From positions 2,460,976-2,524,975 of the forward strand of contig HG738139.1 in NCBI GenBank assembly GCA_000499405.2: a stretch of 64,000 bases of DNA, given 5' to 3'. Below the pieces are notes generated by a model. It ran no database searches. It was not told the DNA's origin and saw only the letters and a program-made list of their open reading frames with translations. The stretch is from Onchocerca volvulus (taxonomy: Eukaryota; Nematoda; Chromadorea; Rhabditida; Onchocercidae). This document shows positions 34,301 through 46,400 of the stretch, one piece after another. The stretch's first letter is position 1; each line of letters starts with the position of its first letter. A program made the position numbers and the translations under genes.

Positions 34301-36928
34301 TTTATATATGTATTGTTTTTCATTCGCGAGCGATGCAATTTGAAAATGAAAGATAAAAGTGCTGACAATTTTTGAATCCCAAAAATTATATTCATGCTAG
34401 TCACTTATTTCATGAATTTTTAATATAATTGTTCAGTTAATATGTGGAAGATATGGTGAAAATGGCAGGTGCTAGTGCAAGGAATATACCTATGAACTAA
34501 AATAGTTGTTTTCACATGTGTATTCGTATCCCACGAGTTACATTAAGCTCGAGCGATTTTTATGAACAGTCTACTTTGAAAGCTTATAACTTATAACTAA
34601 TATCAAATTAATTATAAGCTTGTAACTAAGATCAAAATTATTCCAGTAAATCTGAAGCAACGGTACCAACCGTCGAAGGCACTACCTCACATCCTGAATA
34701 CCCTCACTTTATATTGAAGTCAATACATATCAAAATAACGGATGGTATTTGCACAGTCTCGGAAGTAACGACATTTTCGAAATTTAAAAAAAAAAAATTT
34801 CTTCAATCCTTATTATTTACAAAACTCACTGACAGTTTCAATAATTTGATTTATTGGGTTTACAATTTTTCAAATTTAGAATGAAGTGGAAAATAGTACA
34901 TCTTTTCATCTGGCAGCAGCCACATTTATCATCAGTCAAAATGAAGAAAAGGAAGCCGAAGAACATTTGGTCACTGCAATTAAATCAAAACAGGTAAATA
35001 GTAGTTCCATTTTTAACTCGCTTTTATTTTTCTTTTTTTGCTGGTTATTTATTATTTTGAAGGATTTTTGCTGGATATTATTCAACGATTGGTCTGTTAC
35101 ACGAATCTCAGAAAATGAAGCACTACGTTTGGATGCTTGCTGGAAATTACCAGCTGTTCTTTATTATGTGCAAGATAGAGAAAATATTGGTAAAGAAGGT
35201 AATTGATTTTACCGAAGCTTTATTGAAATTATCCAAAGATTCAAAAACTCATTATATACATAAGAAATAACAAAAACATAACAAAATAATTAAAAAAAAA
35301 ATAAAACAAAAACCTCATTAAAAGAAGCAACAACAATCAATTAAAAGACTCGAAAAAAACTGAAAATAATAAAAAATCATACCAAAAAACAGAAATAAAA
35401 AAAAAATCACCACAAAAATTAACCAAAACAACAAAATAAGATAATCTGCAAAATCAAAAACCATGAAATAAATCACTTATTTAATCTACCCAAAACGAAT
35501 CCATTAGTTATTGAAAATCTATTGGAATTATCTAAAAGAAACAATTTCTTTACATCTATCAGTTCCAGCTGCCATAGATGAAAATCGTGCTGTAATACCA
35601 AAGTCTGTATTCTGGAACGATCTGGATTCAAACAAGAACAAAATACCTGAACGAGGAAGTAAAATTGCTATCTATGCAAAATATGCAATCAGCGAGGTAT
35701 TGTTTACCAATCGTTCTCAATTTTCAATATATTTTTAAAATTGCTGGATTAGTAACTTTAAATCCTGCAACACAGTGAACATTAATGGCAGCTTAATCAC
35801 AGGGTGCAGTTCGACAACCAATATGAATTTCATTTTTTGGAATGAGATCATGCCATAATTAGATGTATTGATTGGATATTGAATGATTCTTAACGGTAGA
35901 TTTCATTCTAATTCCTAATTTTAGGCTGGTGAAAAATCAGTATCTGAAGTTTCTGCAGTCGACGAAGATGGTAGCTGTTTTATAAACAGTGTTATAAAGG
36001 AACCAGGAGCAAAGAGTGATATGGATAATTCACAGACTCTGAAGAGAGTGGCTTTGAAACTTCTGTATTTAATTCAAGAAAAAATAACAATCATTGGATA
36101 CAAAATTGAAAATCTATTTGAAATGTTAAACATTTATGTAAGTATTTCGCCCATTTAATTTTTCTTATGATCGAAGATAATATCTTTAGAAATGAATCTT
36201 TAAAAAATTTTGCATTATAATAAAGATATCATGGTTCTTCAGATAATCCTTCAGATATTTTCGTTTTTGACACTATTTAATTTTATTTAATTTTTTTTTT
36301 GTGGTTAAGAGAATATTATAAGGAGTTTTTAGCACAGTTTTACTAGCACTATACAATACTTTTGTGGTTTTCATTTGCTACTGAAACTGCATAAGATAGG
36401 TATGAATATGTATTAATATGTTTAAAGCGGCCATAGTGTACTTATCTTTTGCATGCAAATTATATCTTTGTTTTAAGTTTCATCAATTTATTAAAAAGTT
36501 GTAGGTACCAGAAGAACAAGTAAAAGATCTTGTGTCGCTTTATCATTCACTATTCAAACGTTCGCTTTCGTTAAATGCCTTAGCACAGCATTTTTTCGGT
36601 AAACTTTTTATCCGTTTTAATTTTAATCTTTCTAAATCAGTGTAATTTTCCGAATCTAGAAAGTTTTTCTGAAAATTTTCTCTGTGCGAAATAAAGCCAA
36701 GCAGTAAGAAGATTGCTAAAATAAATAATAATAAATAATAATAAATAATAATAAATATAATAAATAATAAAATGTGCAGATGAGCCAATAGAAGAGGAAG
36801 AAACCGATCCGATTGATCTTGCTCGCTTATCGCTTCGATTGCACACAAAATTTAACGAATTAAAGGAAGCTGATGAGGCAGATATCAATATTACTGCATT
36901 AAGCCAGTCATTGGAGACAGTTTCTTAA
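28332..36928 (+). CDS. panl-2: PAN2-like subunit of the PAN2-PAN3 poly(A) nuclease, exonuclease residues lost
   Basis: Cytoplasmic mRNA deadenylation scaffold, partner of PAN3. 23 exons close in phase: 28332-28397, 28607-28741, 29305-29474, 29710-29836, 29961-30038, 30152-30270, 30475-30649, 30801-30936, 31197-31273, 31440-31567, 31721-31872, 32103-32266, 32602-32733, 33080-33208, 33421-33870, 34127-34242, 34647-34764, 34880-34993, 35063-35198, 35563-35696, 35925-36137, 36505-36598, 36780-36928; about 1103 residues (human 1202). N-terminal WD40 propeller (GFALLSTTQQ, FDPYQELLWSGN, GRVVSFYGAQ, SDHMTDLTCM), linker, UCH-like domain (CMLLLAMYHLMNVRTVFLSHFC; ICQKCGKLARF), and a C-terminal RNase D-like fold starting after WKLPAVLYYV. 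There DAEF is replaced by YAKY, and the later acidic/His positions by ENLF and TDPIDLAR, so the nuclease should be inactive. A CCCH finger sits in exon 16. The first exon is less certain than the rest. Confidence 0.9.
31997..32074 (+). repeat. Hairpin of ~30 bp in PAN2 intron 11
   Basis: CCAATAATTGGATAACGCAAGAT ends at 32028 on the left arm, after ATATTTTCT; the right arm from 32045 (ATCTTGCATTATCC...) is its reverse complement with few differences. A (TA)n loop of 16 bases separates them. The intron spans 31873-32102, so the hairpin ends 28 bases before the acceptor. Seen directly; role unknown. (The left arm is quoted in two pieces: CCAATAATTGGATAAC and GCAAGAT.). Confidence 0.75.
35225..35480. 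repeat. A-rich low-complexity block in PAN2 intron 19
   Basis: About 250 bases dominated by A with CAAAA and AACAA words and little G or T on the plus strand. It stands out from other introns here, which are T-rich. No frame or element recognised. Confidence 0.6.
36719..36773. repeat. (TAA)n microsatellite in the last PAN2 intron
   Basis: ATAATAATAA-type repeats immediately before the acceptor TGTGCAG at 36773-36779 of the terminal exon. Confidence 0.85.
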
Positions 36929-38168
36929 ATCTGACGATTTTCTTTTTACTCTGTTTTTATGCTTCCAAAAGTCTTGCAGCATTGAATGTTCAGTTAAAAT
37001 TTCTTAAAGTTACAGTTAAGAACAAAAGTTCAGTATTGCTTTTGTTGAAGTGTTGCATATTTCACTTTTAGACATATTTTTTTCTAGAAAAATCCTAGTA
37101 CAGTAAGATATTTTCTTATGTCTATAGTGATGGGTAGGTAGTAATCATAGCCAGAACGATGGATAGGGAAGTCTTCATCTAAAAAAAATAAATAAATAAA
37201 AAAATGAATCGAAAAATTTAAGATAAGAATGTTTATTTTTAGAGTCTTATTTTTGTTCATTGTTTAATTCAGCCTTGTATTTATTCTTCCCTCCCCAAAT
37301 ATTTTCATGTTTCTCATGTTATGCATTTTTCATTCCTATGTGTGACATATATGCAATTTTTCAGAATGTGAGTGCAAATGTAATTGAAATATTGTGAAGT
37401 TGAAATATTGTATAATTTGTAGTTTGTTTACCCAATTACTTTTTCATTTTTTTAAAAAAATACATTCATATCACATCTAGTAAAGATATTTCCTCAAAAA
37501 GATTTTTCCCATCTTATCGAAATGTTATTTTCATATTTTTATATTTAAACATTTAAATGAACATATAAATGAGTTTGAACGAAATGGAAACTTGTATATC
37601 CAAAAATATGAAATAAAAGTAAAATAAATACTTTCCTTAGCATTTCTTTAAGGAAAACAAATTATTTCTATTTTTTTAAAAATCTGATTGATTACTTGGA
37701 GTTCCATAATTTTAACGGAAATTACTTTTTTTCGAATTTTTAAAAATAAACATTGTTCATTAGCTTATTTCTAGAAGTCAAGTTGCAAGAGTTCCAGAGA
37801 GTGGGATCAATATCAAGTTTTTGAATATCGAAGTCGCGAATTGATATATTATAATCGCAACGCGAAGTTAACAGTTGATTAACTGTTTACAGCAGATTCA
37901 ATTTAGAATAGGTTAGTAATTTTTATATGTCATATTAAAGCGAAGTGATGAATACTTATTTCCTTGACTGTATACGAAAATTGTTAGATTATGGTAAGTG
38001 ATACTGGGTTACGAAAAGACGTAAATTGCGATAAATTATGATCATGATTATATTGTATAAAGTCTTTCTCCGTATCGCCAGAACTGAAAAGAAATTCGAT
38101 TTTATTAAAAGTTCACAATGTTCGAGAGACGATTCTATGTCATAACAAATACCTTACCCATAATTGGT

Positions 38169-38219
38169 AAAAGAGAAAATATAAATTGATGAAGAAAAGA
38201 GAGAATATAAATTGATGAA
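38169..38219. repeat. Two-copy ~26 bp tandem repeat
   Basis: AAAAGAGAAAATATAAATTG ATGA followed by AAAAGAGAGAATATAAATTG ATGA; one internal difference. Confidence 0.75.
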
Positions 38220-38351
38220 CTGATTCTGTATTGAATTACAACCAGAATATTTATGTAAAGTGAATTAAAAGATACTGTTGATAAAAAATACTTCAATATG
38301 TTAAATTATCGAAGGCAGATATTGTGATTTCAATATATGTCTTATCTCGTC

Positions 38352-38456
38352 AGCCGATGCGGAATTTATAGTTATTAATGCTATCATCTTTCCATAAAAC
38401 TTTTCAAATTTTATGGAGAGATGATAGCATTAATAACTAAAAAATCTGGATCGGCT
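38352..38456 (+). ncRNA. Long imperfect hairpin, 48 bp arms and 9 base loop (candidate small-RNA precursor or foldback element)
   Basis: The arm at 38352-38399 begins AGCCGATGCGG and ends CTTTCCATAAAA; the arm at 38409-38456 begins TTTTATGGAGAG and ends GGATCGGCT. They are complementary at 43 of 48 positions, one mismatch being a possible G-U pair, with an uninterrupted 20 bp core (AGTTATTAATGCTATCATCT). The loop is CTTTTCAAA. The mismatches cluster toward the base, as in microRNA precursors, but both arms are also compatible with a small foldback transposon. It sits 160 bases upstream of GTPBP10 and 1.4 kb downstream of PAN2. The ncRNA type is a hypothesis; the inverted repeat is certain. 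Confidence 0.45.
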
Positions 38457-38615
38457 TGTCAATTGGTGTGGTAGTCGTAATTATGTATTTTATTTAAAGT
38501 TTTTTCGTATTTGCTTTTTCCAATAAATGTATTTTTATTAGACAAGGAGCTGCAGTCGAATAGTACAACAAAGCTAGCTGAATAAATTTTTTTTTCGTTT
38601 TAGAATTGCCATCCT

Positions 38616-39797
38616 ATGAAATGTACGTGGCGACCAATGGTCAATATGACCAGATTGCAGCAGAAGTTTTATGTTTCTACAATTTCTTCCGAAGGTGTTG
38701 TCAGTCGTGATCGTTTACGACTTTTCATACGTGCAGGTAATGGAGGACAAGGATTGCAACGATATAATGGTACTGGAGGAGATGGTGGTGACGTAATTAT
38801 GGTTGGACATTCGAAGATGACTTTTGAAGCGATGCTGAAGAATGCTAAACATCGTGTGTTGAAGGTACAAGCTGAAAGTGGTGCGAATTCATCACAAACT
38901 TCACTCATCGGTATTAATGGGAAGTCAAAAATTCTCAAAGTTCCGGTAGGTGTCGATGTGATAAATGCGGAAACCAAATTGTTGATAGCACGTTGTTCAC
39001 GACCGTTCTTCAATTATGTAATAGCACGGGGTGGTCGTGGAGGTTGCGCCGAAAATTGTTTTCAGGCAACAACAGGTGAGCGGTTTCTCGTCGATCTCCA
39101 TCTTAAACTTCATCCAAATATTGGTCTGGTTGGTTTTCCAAATGCAGGAAAATCGACTGTAATGAAAGCTTTGGTACCAAAAAAAAACATCAAAATAGCC
39201 AGTTATCCGTTTACAACAGTGAAACCTCAGATTGGTTATATTAATCAGTTTGGATCGGAATCAGAATCTGCTGATGATGATGACGGTTCATTCAGTTTAT
39301 CAATCGCTGATCTGCCAGGATTGATAGAGGGAGCATCATTGAATCGTGGAAGAGGTCGAGAATTCTTGAAGCATCTGGAGTTCAGCGATATATTACTGAT
39401 GGTTATTGATGTTCTAGGCTTCAAACTTGACTTATCCTTAAGCAATCCATATCGTAGTGCTCTGGAAACTGTTGCATTGCTGAATATTGAATTAGAAAAA
39501 TACGATCCAGCTTTGGTAATGAAACCAACAATCATTACTCTAAACAAAATTGATTTGCCTAATGGTGAGCAAAAGGCCAAGGAATTAGTTTCAATCCTGG
39601 AAAAAAAAAATTGGTCAGAAATGTTACCAGAAGAAATGCGACCTACGAAGCCAATATCAATAAAAGCAGTAATACCAATTGCTGCGAAAGATCGCCGTTT
39701 GGGCAATTTGAAAAAAGAGCTGAAATTTCTGTACGGACGAATAAATCCTCTATTAGCGCCAGACTTCGGTTCCGCTAAAAAGACTGTACTTGCCTGA
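38616..39797 (+). CDS. GTPBP10: Obg-family GTPase, GTPBP10 type (mitoribosome assembly)
   Basis: GTPase of the Obg family; animal GTPBP10 acts in assembly of the mitochondrial large ribosomal subunit. One uninterrupted 393-codon frame. The Obg fold comes first (DRLRLFIRAGNGGQG, TGGDGGDVIMVG, VIARGGRGGCAENC), then the G domain at about residue 165: G1 GFPNAGKST, G2-region YPFTTVKPQIGYI, G3 DLPGLIEGA, G4 NKID, G5-region PIAAKD. LRLF, MTFEAML, ALETVALLNIELEKY and the short acidic insert before G3 fit GTPBP10 better than GTPBP5/MTG2. The N terminus (MKCTWRPMVNMTRLQQKFYVST) is basic and could be a mitochondrial presequence. The ATG follows a TTTTAG acceptor by 11 bases; the open frame reaches back to that acceptor, so an upstream coding exon cannot be excluded. 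Single-exon structure is unusual beside its intron-dense neighbours. Confidence 0.93.
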   Translation: MKCTWRPMVNMTRLQQKFYVSTISSEGVVSRDRLRLFIRAGNGGQGLQRYNGTGGDGGDVIMVGHSKMTFEAMLKNAKHRVLKVQAESGANSSQTSLIGINGKSKILKVPVGVDVINAETKLLIARCSRPFFNYVIARGGRGGCAENCFQATTGERFLVDLHLKLHPNIGLVGFPNAGKSTVMKALVPKKNIKIASYPFTTVKPQIGYINQFGSESESADDDDGSFSLSIADLPGLIEGASLNRGRGREFLKHLEFSDILLMVIDVLGFKLDLSLSNPYRSALETVALLNIELEKYDPALVMKPTIITLNKIDLPNGEQKAKELVSILEKKNWSEMLPEEMRPTKPISIKAVIPIAAKDRRLGNLKKELKFLYGRINPLLAPDFGSAKKTVLA

Positions 39798-40495
39798 TTA
39801 TCATTTGTTAATTTATTTGTCCATAACTTCTTTTTCCAATGATACAGTCTTATCTCAGCTTGATTTCTTCAAGGAATAGTTAGGTGAGAAATGATGAAAT
39901 ATGATATTGCAGAAAAGATTTGATGATTGCTCAAATCAAAGTTTGGATTTCTTTTTCATATTTTTGTTATTTCGTTTTTTGAAATGTCTTATCAAAGGTA
40001 TCCACGATTCATCTACATGACTGTATATATGATGTGGTATTAGATGCTATGTCTGGCATTTTTCATCCACTAATATTGAATTTTTCAATACGGGGTTTGA
40101 ATCGTTCAAATATTTTTGAATACTCCATTCTAAATTGAGAAATTATGTGCTACTGTTTATTATTTCTTTTTATTACGTATGTAAATACTTGAACAATCCC
40201 TAAATTTATTCATAATATTTATGTATTCTGATGATATGAATAATAGTTGACAAGATAAATTAATGCAAAATAAATAATGTAAATCTTCATGATGCTGAGT
40301 TCATAATATGGATTGAATTCTTTTGATATTTTATTCAAACTTAATTTATGATCTAAGTATGCAATTTGCTAATTGTAGATTGAAGTGTAGTATTACATCT
40401 ATTTTTAAGAGATATAACACATTCATAATATATATATCGCAAGAACAGTTCTGTTTTCCTTTATTTTAGTATTATAAGTATATTGATGATATGCG
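39798..40495. other. Spacer between GTPBP10 and XPB
   Basis: 700 bp of AT-rich sequence with AATAAA words at about 40269 on plus. A TTTATTTTAG acceptor-like site ends at 40469, 26 bases before the XPB ATG, as expected of a trans-spliced leader site. No gene seen. Confidence 0.5.
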
Positions 40496-43400
40496 ATGGA
40501 TTTCGCAGATACTGCGAAATCTGTTTTATGTTGTAGATCTGCATCACGTGAGAAGAACAGAATGGCACCTGGTAAAGGTGATCGCCGTAAACGTGGTCGC
40601 TGGGAGCAGTATAATGCTGATTTCAATGCCGATGAAAATTCTCAATCAAGTAATTTGGGTGAAAAAAGTAATTCGGGCGATAGAGATGCTACAGGTAATT
40701 TTTTTTGGAGACTTTTTTACTGAACCAGAAGAATCTTAAATCTCAGTAATGTCAAATTTAATAAAATATGCCAACGACCAAGTTCTGCAGAAAGTTTTCA
40801 ATTTTTCCAGTTTTGAAATTCTAACTTTGCAATTTTAGAAATGAATTAAAGATTATTTAATATCGCTTTTGCATTAATGTCATTCTTATATCATTTGATA
40901 TATTTACTGCATTTTATTTTTTGGGATATGTAATTGCGTATCAATAACGGGTCATAAACAGCTTCAATAAAAGATTTCTGATATCGTTCGATTTTCTTGG
41001 CACATTTTTATGTTTGTTTAGAAAGGCTGCTTTGTAATTCGATTCAGTTATTTTTTATTTTTTTTTTTTTTCAGTACCAAAAGCAGCTAGTCAGAATTTG
41101 GAAGGACAGACTATGACTACTCGTATTGATGATTTTGGAGCGAAGGATTATCGACATGAAATGAAACTGAAACCCGACCATACATCACGTCCTCTTTGGG
41201 TTGCTCCCGATGGACATATATTTCTGGAATCATTTAGTCCCGTGTATAAGCATGCCCATGATTTCTTAATTGCCATTTCTGAGGTTATTTAACAATATTA
41301 TCATATTATTATTTGTCTAACATCCTGGACTTTTTATGTCTTTAAATTTTGAAATTTATATTTTAGATACGTTATAAAGAGATAAAAAAGCGTAGGATAT
41401 CAGGCGAAGAACATTGCATATTGCAGCTGAGCTTGCCAAGTTACGAACTTACATAGCAATGAATTAAAATAAATCGAACTTTTTTTTTTCGAGAATGAGC
41501 TTCTTTTGAAAAGCTGATATATTCTGTACCATGTTTAGACCTATAAAGCGGGCATGTTTCTGTAGGATTGCTCTGTAACACTGCTTCAAACTTTAGTCAA
41601 ACTTTATTCAAACTTTCGAGTTAAACTTTAATATTATCATTTAGCCAGTATGTAGGCCAGAATTTATTCACGAATATCAGCTTACGGCATATTCATTATA
41701 CGCCGCTGTATCAATTGGTTTACAAACTAATGATATTATTGAATATCTGGAAAGATTATCGAAATCTTCTTTACCGAAAGGAATTATTGAATTTATTAAA
41801 GTAAGGGATTAAGATTTCTTCAAACATTTTTTAAATTTCCGAACTGAATTCAAATTATATTTTTTTCAATTTATTAAGTATAGATTTGTGTCACTCATTT
41901 CTTGTTAATTTTACTTAATTAATTAAAAATGATTAGAAAACACATTAGAGATGTCCTCTCGCTAAGACAAGTTCATCTTAAAAACGATGGTATTATTTAG
42001 ATAATGAAGTCAAAAATGGGCTATAGTGGAAAAAGTATGAGTTCTATCTGAGAAATAAAGTTGGAACAATTGTTCAGAAAAAATAAATAAAGCTGTAAGA
42101 AGTAGAAAAGATGTCATGAGAATTCTTACTGAATGATTTTTTTTTATAGATTTGTACTGTTAGCTATGGAAAGGTAAAGTTAGTGCTCAAATACAATCGT
42201 TATTTCATTGAATCGCGTCATTCTGATGTTGTGCAAACTCTGCTGAAGGATAAAGTAATCCAACAGTGCCTTGTAGAAGACAAACCGGCAATCGAAGTGC
42301 CACAAACAGTAAGTTTTAACGCGACAGACCTTTTTTGAGCGATAAATAACTTCACTAAATAATTTCAATACGTAACCTGAATCTGATGCAGTTCATCAGT
42401 ATCATGATTTTTCTTCGAAGATTTTTAAGATCATAATTTTTACTCCATTATTAGTTAGAATGATAATGAAAAATCTGGATTGAAAAATGTTAAGTGCAAA
42501 TCAAAATTTTTTTTAGTATGAATCAATTTCAAATCATTAGGGATTTTTTCAGAACATAGAAACGTAGATATTTAAGATATTTAGCAGAAAGATAATAATT
42601 AAAAAAAAAAAAAAAATAGAATCACTAAGTTAAATTCATGAATTTTTGTTAAATAAATTGTTTATCAGCCATAGCGAATTTTTTTTTTTGGTATTATGAG
42701 CTGTTTGTTCATGGATCTTTGAAAAACCACAATTTTTGTTATTCTTTAGGACATAAACATGGAGAAAATACAAATTCCTGGAACCCAACAACAAGAAGCC
42801 AAAGAAAAACATGTCAAAAAGTCGAATGATGTACCCGAAGATATCGATTCATATTATGGTAAATTAGATGGTGATGATGAAGATGAAGATGAGGAAGCCA
42901 TCAAAAATCTGCAGCTGCTAACTTTTGAGGTGAATTGTGTAGAAAAAAAATGTTGAGTAGTTTTTTTGCGTTAAATTATGTAAGATAAATATATAATTTA
43001 TAAAATAAGGGAATCTTTTTAAAATTCACTGACAATGAAATTTTTTTTAAGATCAAGCAGGAATCGATTGAAATCGTACAGAAGCGATGCATCGAATTGG
43101 AATATCCACTGTTAGCGGAGTATGATTTTCGCAATGATACTTTCAATGAAAATCTTGGAATCGATCTGAAATCATCCACTAATCTAAGGTGCCGCTATAC
43201 TACAGATTAGATTTTTATGAAAAATGTACAAAGTTCATGTATTACAAATCCAAATGATGCTATATTTACAGGTCTTATCAGGAAAAGAGTTTACGGAAGA
43301 TGTTCGGGAATAGTCGTGCGCGTTCTGGCGTTATTGTCCTACCTTGTGGAGCTGGTAAAACGTTGGTTGGCGTTACTGCAGCAACAACAGTCAATAAACG

Positions 43401-46400
43401 ATGTTTAGTGTTAGCGACATCAAATGTCTCAGTGGAACAGTGGCGTGGACAATTTAAAGTAATTTTTTCAATTATCAATTTTTTTATCCCTATCGAGATA
43501 AGATTTTAGAACATAAATAGTAGTAGATATCTATAGCTATAGCTGTAGCGCTATAGATTTGTTATTTTGATTTTTCGTTAAAGTCATTTTCATGATGTTG
43601 TCGAAAGAGATCTTCCTGTATTCTGAACAAAATTTTTGAATAAAGAAAAATTTTTTATGAAGGATTTTTGAAAAGAATCTCTTTTTGTAAATTCTTAGCT
43701 TTGGTCAACAATTCGAGATGATCAACTAATTCGGTTTACGCGTGAAGCACGTGATCCGGTACCATCTGGCTCAAATGCTAATAAGCCAATTGTATGTATA
43801 AGTACTTATTCTATGGTTGCATATACTGGAAAACGAACCTATGTAGCCGAAGAAGCTATGAAATATATCGAAAGTCGTGAATGGGGACTTGTTTTGCTTG
43901 ACGGTATATATATACATATTTTTTGATTTCAAATATATAAATATGTGAATTACAAATGTTTCTTAGAAATTTGGATTTTCGCTGCGTCGATAAAAATTTG
44001 AATTTTCGCATGTTATCTTTCCACAACGATTACTTTTTTGATGTGGGTTGTAATTATAATAATTTGCAGAGGTACACACAATACCGGCTAAAATGTTTCG
44101 ACGAGTACTAACAATTGTTCGAGCACATTGTAAATTAGGATTAACCGCTACATTAGTGCGTGAAGACGATAAAATCACGGATTTAAATTTCTTAATTGGT
44201 CCAAAAATATATGAAGCAAATTGGATGGAACTTGAAAAAGCAGGACAAATTGCGAAAGTACAGTGTGCTGAGGTAGCGCTTTTGAAAGAGATAGAAAATT
44301 ATGACGAATAAGGTTATTCGTTATTTATTTGTTAACGTGATACGTTTCAAAATATCATCAGGTTTGGTGTCCTATGACTGCCGAATTTTATGCGTACTAT
44401 TTGCGTGCTCAAATTGGTCGCCGTCTTTTGTTAGCTGTAATGAATCCCAACAAATTTCGCATATGTCAATTCCTTATCAAATATCACGAACGGCGGAATG
44501 ATAAGGCAAGGAATTGCATTTTTGTTCTTTTTTTCGAATCACAGAAAATAAAACTGAAAAAACCATAAGCACCCATATATTTTTTAATATAAATTACTCA
44601 AGAATTGGTTAGGAAAATATTGCTAAAAGGAAAATTCCTGAATCAGTGATTGGAATACATATAGCCGCAACTAGTGATAATTACAAGGAATGAACAAAAG
44701 AAAAATGCCCAGTTTAGGTATCGAATAATTGCTGTTTCAGACTTGTATGAAGTTACGTGATAGTATAACAATTCTGAAACCAATATCTGTTGAAATTCTT
44801 TTCTAGAATTTTTTGAAGAAAGAATTATCCCATGTTATACGCAGTACTTCAATCTTATTGATTTGAATTGTTAGTCTGAATAGACTAATTAGTTGTGTTG
44901 CTTATTTAGAGTTATTTAATCGAAATTTAAGATCATCGTTTTTTCTGACAACGTATTCGCATTGAAAAAATATGCCATAGAAATGGATAAACCATTCTTA
45001 TATGGCGAAACAGGACAGAATGAACGAATGAAAATCTTGCAAAATTTCCAGTATAATCCGAAAGTGAACACAATTTTCGTATCAAAGGTTTGTTTGCAGT
45101 TGTTCAACTACAAATAAAATTCATACTGCCAATCCCACTAATTTTATGGTTGAAATAGCGGAAATTAAGCAATGAAATAATAGAGCGAAATGATTTTTTT
45201 CAAATAGTATCCCCCGCTTGATAGTGTTCAGCAGTTCATCATGAAGTAAAACAAGACCTCGCTCCGAAAAGGTAATTGAAAAAAGTAATCTTGATGACCA
45301 GTGAACTTCACGTTTTCAAGTTTTGTACTTTTGCAGGTTGCAGACACATCTTTTGACCTACCAGAAGCAAATGTTCTGATCCAAATATCGGCACAAGGTG
45401 GTTCTAGAAGGCAAGAAGCACAACGATTGGGACGCATATTGCGAGCCAAAAAAAATTCAGGCGATGGATTCAATGCATTTTTCTATTCATTGGTTTCGCA
45501 GGTGACATCTTTAATCTCGTTTAATTTATTTAAATTTCTTGGTTAATCTGCAAATCCAGGTTCTTGAGTCTGTTCCAACTTTTTTCAGGATACTGTTGAG
45601 ATGAGTTACTCACGCAAACGGCAACGTTTCTTGGTAAATCAAGGTTATGCTTATAAGGTTTGTCCTTGTTATAGTCATTAATGTCAAGTCCAGATTGTTT
45701 CGAATTATTTTGAATCCAAGAAAAGAACAGAAATTAATTCATTCATTACTTTTAACAGTTTATGAATTGTTTAATTTTTTTGTAAATTTCAAACAGGTTG
45801 TAAACCGACTGCCAGGAATGGAAAAAGAAATGTTGAAATTGGCCACCAAAGAATCTCAACTCCAATTACTGCAGCAGGTACTGGCTGCTTCAGATGCAGA
45901 TGCTGAAGAGGAAGATATTAAGGAAGAAAGTGTAGATGGTTCAAGAGAAACGAAAGTAAGTCAATTTCTGATCTACTTGAATCTCAAGTTCGTTTTGATA
46001 GATATTAGAAAAATCTTTCGGTTCTACATATGCGACTACATAAATAAGTATATTCGCTTTCATGCACATATGAATATTCGAAATTCTGTACTACTTTTCT
46101 TGTGTTTCTTGTGAATGACTCATGCGACCATCTCTAAAATTTTGCAATATCAAGATTTAACCATAGGCCCAAAAATATAAAAAACCACATAGTTTCTTCT
46201 GTTTCGGACACTATCAATCTTCACTTTTAATTTTCATCATTTATCTACGAATATTAATTCATATATTTCGTAGACAATGAGAAAAGAAGGCTCATTTTCA
46301 TCATTCTCGGGAAGCAACTCCATTTCCTATACGCAGAAAACAAGAACTGTCAAAGATGAAGATCGACATCCATTGTTCCGAAGATTTCGGGCTTTGAAAT

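Larger units (their letters stand above)
36929..38615. other. Intergenic region between PAN2 and GTPBP10
   Basis: 1.7 kb, AT-rich. It contains the PAN2 3' UTR with AATAAA words near 37186-37198 and 37612-37630, a ~26 bp imperfect tandem repeat at 38169-38219, a long hairpin at 38352-38456 and a candidate trans-splice acceptor (TTTCGTTTTAG, ending 38604) 11 bases before the GTPBP10 ATG. Confidence 0.55.

Noticed and set aside
38669..39013. 114-codon minus-strand open frame opposite GTPBP10
   Set aside because: Lies wholly antisense to a strongly conserved GTPase exon; its openness follows from codon bias of the sense gene.
39245..39706. 153-codon minus-strand open frame opposite GTPBP10
   Set aside because: Same reason; no motif or family resemblance in the antisense product.
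41366..41460. Exon-like stretch in XPB intron 2
   Set aside because: Including it breaks the continuous match of [16 protein letters not shown] across exons 2 and 3.
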